Source: Myxococcus stipitatus DSM 14675
GTDB taxonomy: Bacteria; Myxococcota; Myxococcia; Myxococcales; Myxococcaceae
Length of the DNA stretch: 64,000 bases
Reading direction: 5' to 3'
NCBI RefSeq assembly: GCF_000331735.1
Contig: NC_020126.1
Coordinates: 6,528,501 to 6,592,500 of the forward strand
The notes under the pieces are model-generated. The model was not told the origin of the DNA. It made no database searches and saw nothing but the letters and a program-made list of their open reading frames with translations. Shown one piece after another: positions 61,817-64,000 of the stretch. The number at the start of each line of letters is the position of its first letter. Within the stretch, counting starts at the first letter, position 1. Position numbers and translations under genes: made by a program.

Positions 61817-62265
61817 CACGGGGTCTCCTTCGTGGCTCGGACGACCAACGTCCGGCGGGCGCGGAACACCAGGTTGCCTTCCTCGTCACGGCCTTCGTCC
61901 TCGATGACCGCGATGTCCATCTTCCCGGACATGCCTTGGCGCTCGGAGACGTCCGCGACGCGGGTGGATACGTAGATGCGGTCCCCTGCGAAGATGGGCC
62001 GCTCGTAGTCGAAGCCCTGCTCCGCGTGGAGCAGGCTCTTGATGCCCACCCCCAGCAGCTCCCTCAGGTCCGCGGCCGAATGGAACGAGGCCGGGAAGGT
62101 GGGCGGAGCGATGATGGTCGGGTAGCCGGACGCACGAGCGTACTCCTCGTCGTAGTAGATGGGATTGTAGTCCCCGATGGCCTCCGCGAAGCGGCGGATG
62201 GCACCTTTCTCCACTTCGTTGAGCGTCGGCGGCGAGGCACGGCCGATGGCATTCTTGTCCAGCAT
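61816..62265 (-). CDS. MaoC N-terminal hydratase subunit (HadA/HadC-like)
   Basis: 149 aa. It is a hot-dog domain of the FAS1/MaoC N-terminal type (AIRRFAEAIGDYNPIYYDEEYARASGYPTIIAPPTFPASF, YERPIFAGDRIYVSTRVADV). Such subunits bind the acyl chain and pair with a catalytic MaoC subunit, here the next gene, with which it overlaps. This two-subunit enzyme is best known from mycobacterial FAS-II, and is less common outside Actinobacteria. It is preceded 16 nt upstream by a DapB-like dehydrogenase. Confidence 0.87.
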   Translation of the reverse strand: MLDKNAIGRASPPTLNEVEKGAIRRFAEAIGDYNPIYYDEEYARASGYPTIIAPPTFPASFHSAADLRELLGVGIKSLLHAEQGFDYERPIFAGDRIYVSTRVADVSERQGMSGKMDIAVIEDEGRDEEGNLVFRARRTLVVRATKETP

Positions 62266-62281
62266 TGGCCCTCTCCTGACT

Positions 62282-63283
62282 CTAGCGTCCGGCCGGAAGC
62301 TCGAGCACCGTGAGGAGCCCTGCTTCGGCAGCCGTCAAGCGTGGCGCGGCATTCACCAGCACATTCGCGGTGGCCCGGTCGCCTGCCACTCCCCCCGGGA
62401 TCTCCAACACCAAACGAGGCTCCGCGTCGATTTCGATGCGGTCCTTCGGTTCATCCGCCCCCATGGCGATGGTCAGTTCCAGTCGGACCCGCTCTTGTCC
62501 GTCCTCCAACCCCACCACTGACTGGAACATGCCCGCCACCCGCCCCTTCTTCACGGTAAACGCGCCGCCGAGGATGTCTTCCTCGGCGAAGACGGGGGCT
62601 ACCTCTTCTTCGTAATCATCACAATCCAACCCCAGGCCCAGGGCCGCGAGTGCCGCGGACTCCACCAGTCCCACGTGGCCGAGTTGCTCACCATCCACCA
62701 ACTCGAAGAACTCCTCCTCCGTCAGCCCCGCGCCGACCTTGCGCTGCAGCGCCTCGCGCCGGGTGCGCGCGTCCACCACCCGCGTCACCGTGGCGCGCCG
62801 CACCGGGCCACACACCAGCCCCGCGGTGGCCACCAGCCGGTCCAGCACGAAGCCCGGGTTGACGCCCGCGCCCAGGATGGAGACCTCCGCGCGCTGCGCG
62901 GCCTCGTCCAACTTGTCCGCGAGCTCCGGGTACTTGAGGTACGGGAACGCCAACTCCTCGCAGGTGCTCACCACCGGCAGCCCCAGCTTCAGCGCCGCCA
63001 GCAATTGCTCCATCACCTGCGGCAGCCGGGAGCCCGTCGCGTGCAGCAGCACCGCGCCCTTGCGACGCCCCACCGCCTTCTCCAACGAGTCCACCACCTT
63101 GACGCGGGGCGCCGGTCCTCCCAGCACGTCTCCCAGTGGACGACCCACCAGGGCGGCGTGGGTATCCACGGCCCCAATCAACTCGACTTCGGGACTGGAC
63201 AGGGCAGCCTTGGCAATCTCCTGCCCGATGAACCCCAGCCCCATGACCACCACCGGCACCGGCCCTGCTGGGGCTCTAGCCAT
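62282..63283 (-). CDS. DapB-like NAD(P)-dependent oxidoreductase
   Basis: 333 aa. Rossmann start PVVVMGLGFIGQEIAKAAL, then HATGSRLPQVMEQLLAAL and VVSTCEELAFPY. It resembles dihydrodipicolinate reductase N-terminal domains and 2,4-diaminopentanoate dehydrogenase-like proteins. Catalytic details are not recognised. It is the first gene of the operon with the two MaoC-like hydratases, so it may reduce a carbonyl of an acyl intermediate rather than act in lysine synthesis. That is inference. Confidence 0.78.
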   Translation of the reverse strand: MARAPAGPVPVVVMGLGFIGQEIAKAALSSPEVELIGAVDTHAALVGRPLGDVLGGPAPRVKVVDSLEKAVGRRKGAVLLHATGSRLPQVMEQLLAALKLGLPVVSTCEELAFPYLKYPELADKLDEAAQRAEVSILGAGVNPGFVLDRLVATAGLVCGPVRRATVTRVVDARTRREALQRKVGAGLTEEEFFELVDGEQLGHVGLVESAALAALGLGLDCDDYEEEVAPVFAEEDILGGAFTVKKGRVAGMFQSVVGLEDGQERVRLELTIAMGADEPKDRIEIDAEPRLVLEIPGGVAGDRATANVLVNAAPRLTAAEAGLLTVLELPAGR

Positions 63284-63338
63284 CGGAGATTGCTCCAGGA
63301 TTCCAAGGGGTTAGCGATGAAACTCAACCTTGCGGCCC

Positions 63339-63368
63339 ACCATAAATCACACCTTGGCGGGCAGGCAA
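63339..63368 (-). promoter_or_regulatory. Possible promoter of dehydrogenase-MaoC operon
   Basis: TTGCCT (63363-63368) and TATGGT (63339-63344) are 18 nt apart on the minus strand, giving a leader of about 48 nt. The match is moderate. Confidence 0.4.
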
Positions 63369-63478
63369 GCATCACTTGGTTTGGCTGCTCTTGCCCTTTG
63401 CAAGAACTTCCAATGATTTCCGGGGCTTGCAACCACAAACGTGGGTGGGGGGCCTGTTAGGGGACCCGGCAAGACGTG

Positions 63479-63490
63479 TATAAATATAGA
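63479..63490 (+). promoter_or_regulatory. AT-rich -10 region of response-regulator gene
   Basis: TATAAATATAGA stands out in GC-rich sequence about 30 nt before the ATG at 63522 and includes a TATAAA -10 match. The hexamer 17 nt upstream (GTTAGG) is a poor -35, so an activator may be required. Confidence 0.35.
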
Positions 63491-63521
63491 CAAGCCCGCG
63501 ACCTGCCGGAGACCCGCCAAC

Positions 63522-64000
63522 ATGGACCGCATCCTCGTGGTGGATGACGACGTGCTCATCCTCGCCGCGCTCTCACGGATCCTCGAGACGGAAGGCTACG
63601 ACGTCGTCACGCACAGCGACCCGGCCCTGGCGGCGCGCGAGGTCGGCTTCAGCGTCGTGCTGACGGACTTCATGATGCCGTACCTCAACGGCATCGAGCT
63701 CCTGGGCGTCCTGCGAGAGACCAACCCCAAGGCGGTGCGGCTGATGCTGACGGCGGCGGCGGACTTCCGCGTCGCGTCGGAGGCCGTCAACCGCGGCGAG
63801 GTGTTCCGCCTCCTCGGCAAGCCGTGGTCGCTGAGCGAGCTGACGAGCAGCGTGCGACAGGCGGTGGAGCACTACCGACTGGTGGAGACCAACGAGCGGC
63901 TGTCGCGCGAGGTGGCGGCGAAGAACGCGGAGCTGGTGGCCATCAACCAGGACCTGGAGCGGCGCGTGGTGGAGCGCACTACGGGCCTGCTGGATGGGCT
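63522..64000 (+). CDS. Response regulator, 3' end outside window
   Basis: The gene runs off the right edge; 159 complete codons are seen. ATG 63522 begins MDRILVVDDDVLILAALSRIL, a receiver domain with acidic pair D8-D10, phospho-acceptor D49 (VLTDFMMPYLNG), T78-equivalent (LTAAAD) and K100 (LLGKPWS). A coiled coil follows (VETNERLSREVAAKNAELVAINQDLERRVVERT), which usually leads into a histidine kinase, GGDEF or HD-GYP output domain. The output is outside the window. It is divergent from the dehydrogenase operon. Confidence 0.88.
   Translation, partial: MDRILVVDDDVLILAALSRILETEGYDVVTHSDPALAAREVGFSVVLTDFMMPYLNGIELLGVLRETNPKAVRLMLTAAADFRVASEAVNRGEVFRLLGKPWSLSELTSSVRQAVEHYRLVETNERLSREVAAKNAELVAINQDLERRVVERTTGLLDG

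Noticed and set aside
63380..63405. Possible sigma54 promoter (TTGGC ... TTGC)
   Set aside because: The GG-to-GC spacing is 10 rather than the required 12 nt.

Overview
The window is GC-rich, densely packed DNA. It looks like a chromosome segment of a myxobacterium of the family Myxococcaceae (Myxococcus or a close relative). The strongest evidence is gene content: an ABC-transporter O-antigen cluster with a very long RfbC/WbgA-type glycosyltransferase, a bacN-bacO-bacP-padC bactofilin/chromosome-segregation cluster, and a Tad-like cluster with large pseudopilins resembling the second kil (contact-dependent prey-killing) cluster of M. xanthus. From memory, M. xanthus carries wbgA-wzt-wzm (about MXAN_4621-4623), padC-bacPON (about 4634-4637) and kil cluster 2 (about 4648-4661) in this same order. 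I could not check those tags here.

Layout. 1-12.7 kb: cell-surface polysaccharide genes. A glycosyltransferase cut by the left edge and a small partner are on the plus strand; a GT4-GT2 fusion, a methyltransferase-glycosyltransferase fusion, WbgA, Wzt and Wzm are on the minus strand. 12.9-16 kb: tRNA-Gly(GCC) with a clear promoter and terminator, pgsA, a TPR-AIM24 protein and a lytic transglycosylase. 16-18.9 kb: nadB, a rhomboid protease and a LOG-family hydrolase on the plus strand. 18.9-22.8 kb: a lipoprotein, pyrE, padC and three bactofilins. 22.9-30.2 kb: a hydrolase, a TPR protein, a hybrid histidine kinase with a degenerate GGDEF end, and a plus-strand lipoprotein. 30.2-36.1 kb: tlyA-dxs-ispA-receiver-xseB-xseA.

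36.1-50.4 kb is the most distinctive block. Two membrane-anchored FHA proteins, TadC, TadB and CpaB lie behind a near-consensus promoter. They follow a tightly overlapping run of a lipoprotein, a membrane protein, a Flp-like prepilin, two exported proteins and three large TadE/TadG-like proteins. No TadA-type ATPase or secretin is encoded here, so the machine must be completed from another locus. An ECF sigma factor with its anti-sigma factor sits directly upstream (50.5-52.7 kb).

52.7-59 kb: a DUF2085-like membrane protein, two oligopeptide-type ABC ATPases without permeases, two stand-alone MshEN-domain proteins and a lipoprotein, then a divergent ExbB/ExbD pair. 59-63.3 kb: lipid metabolism (a DmdC-like acyl-CoA dehydrogenase, a pair of MaoC/HadAB-like hydratases, a DapB-like dehydrogenase). 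The right edge cuts a response-regulator gene. I saw no insertion sequences, CRISPR arrays, rRNA or prophage. Genes are mostly in operons with 1-4 nt stop/start overlaps. Where I moved a start inward from the longest open frame, I used a Shine-Dalgarno site, an overlap with the previous stop, or the start of family homology.
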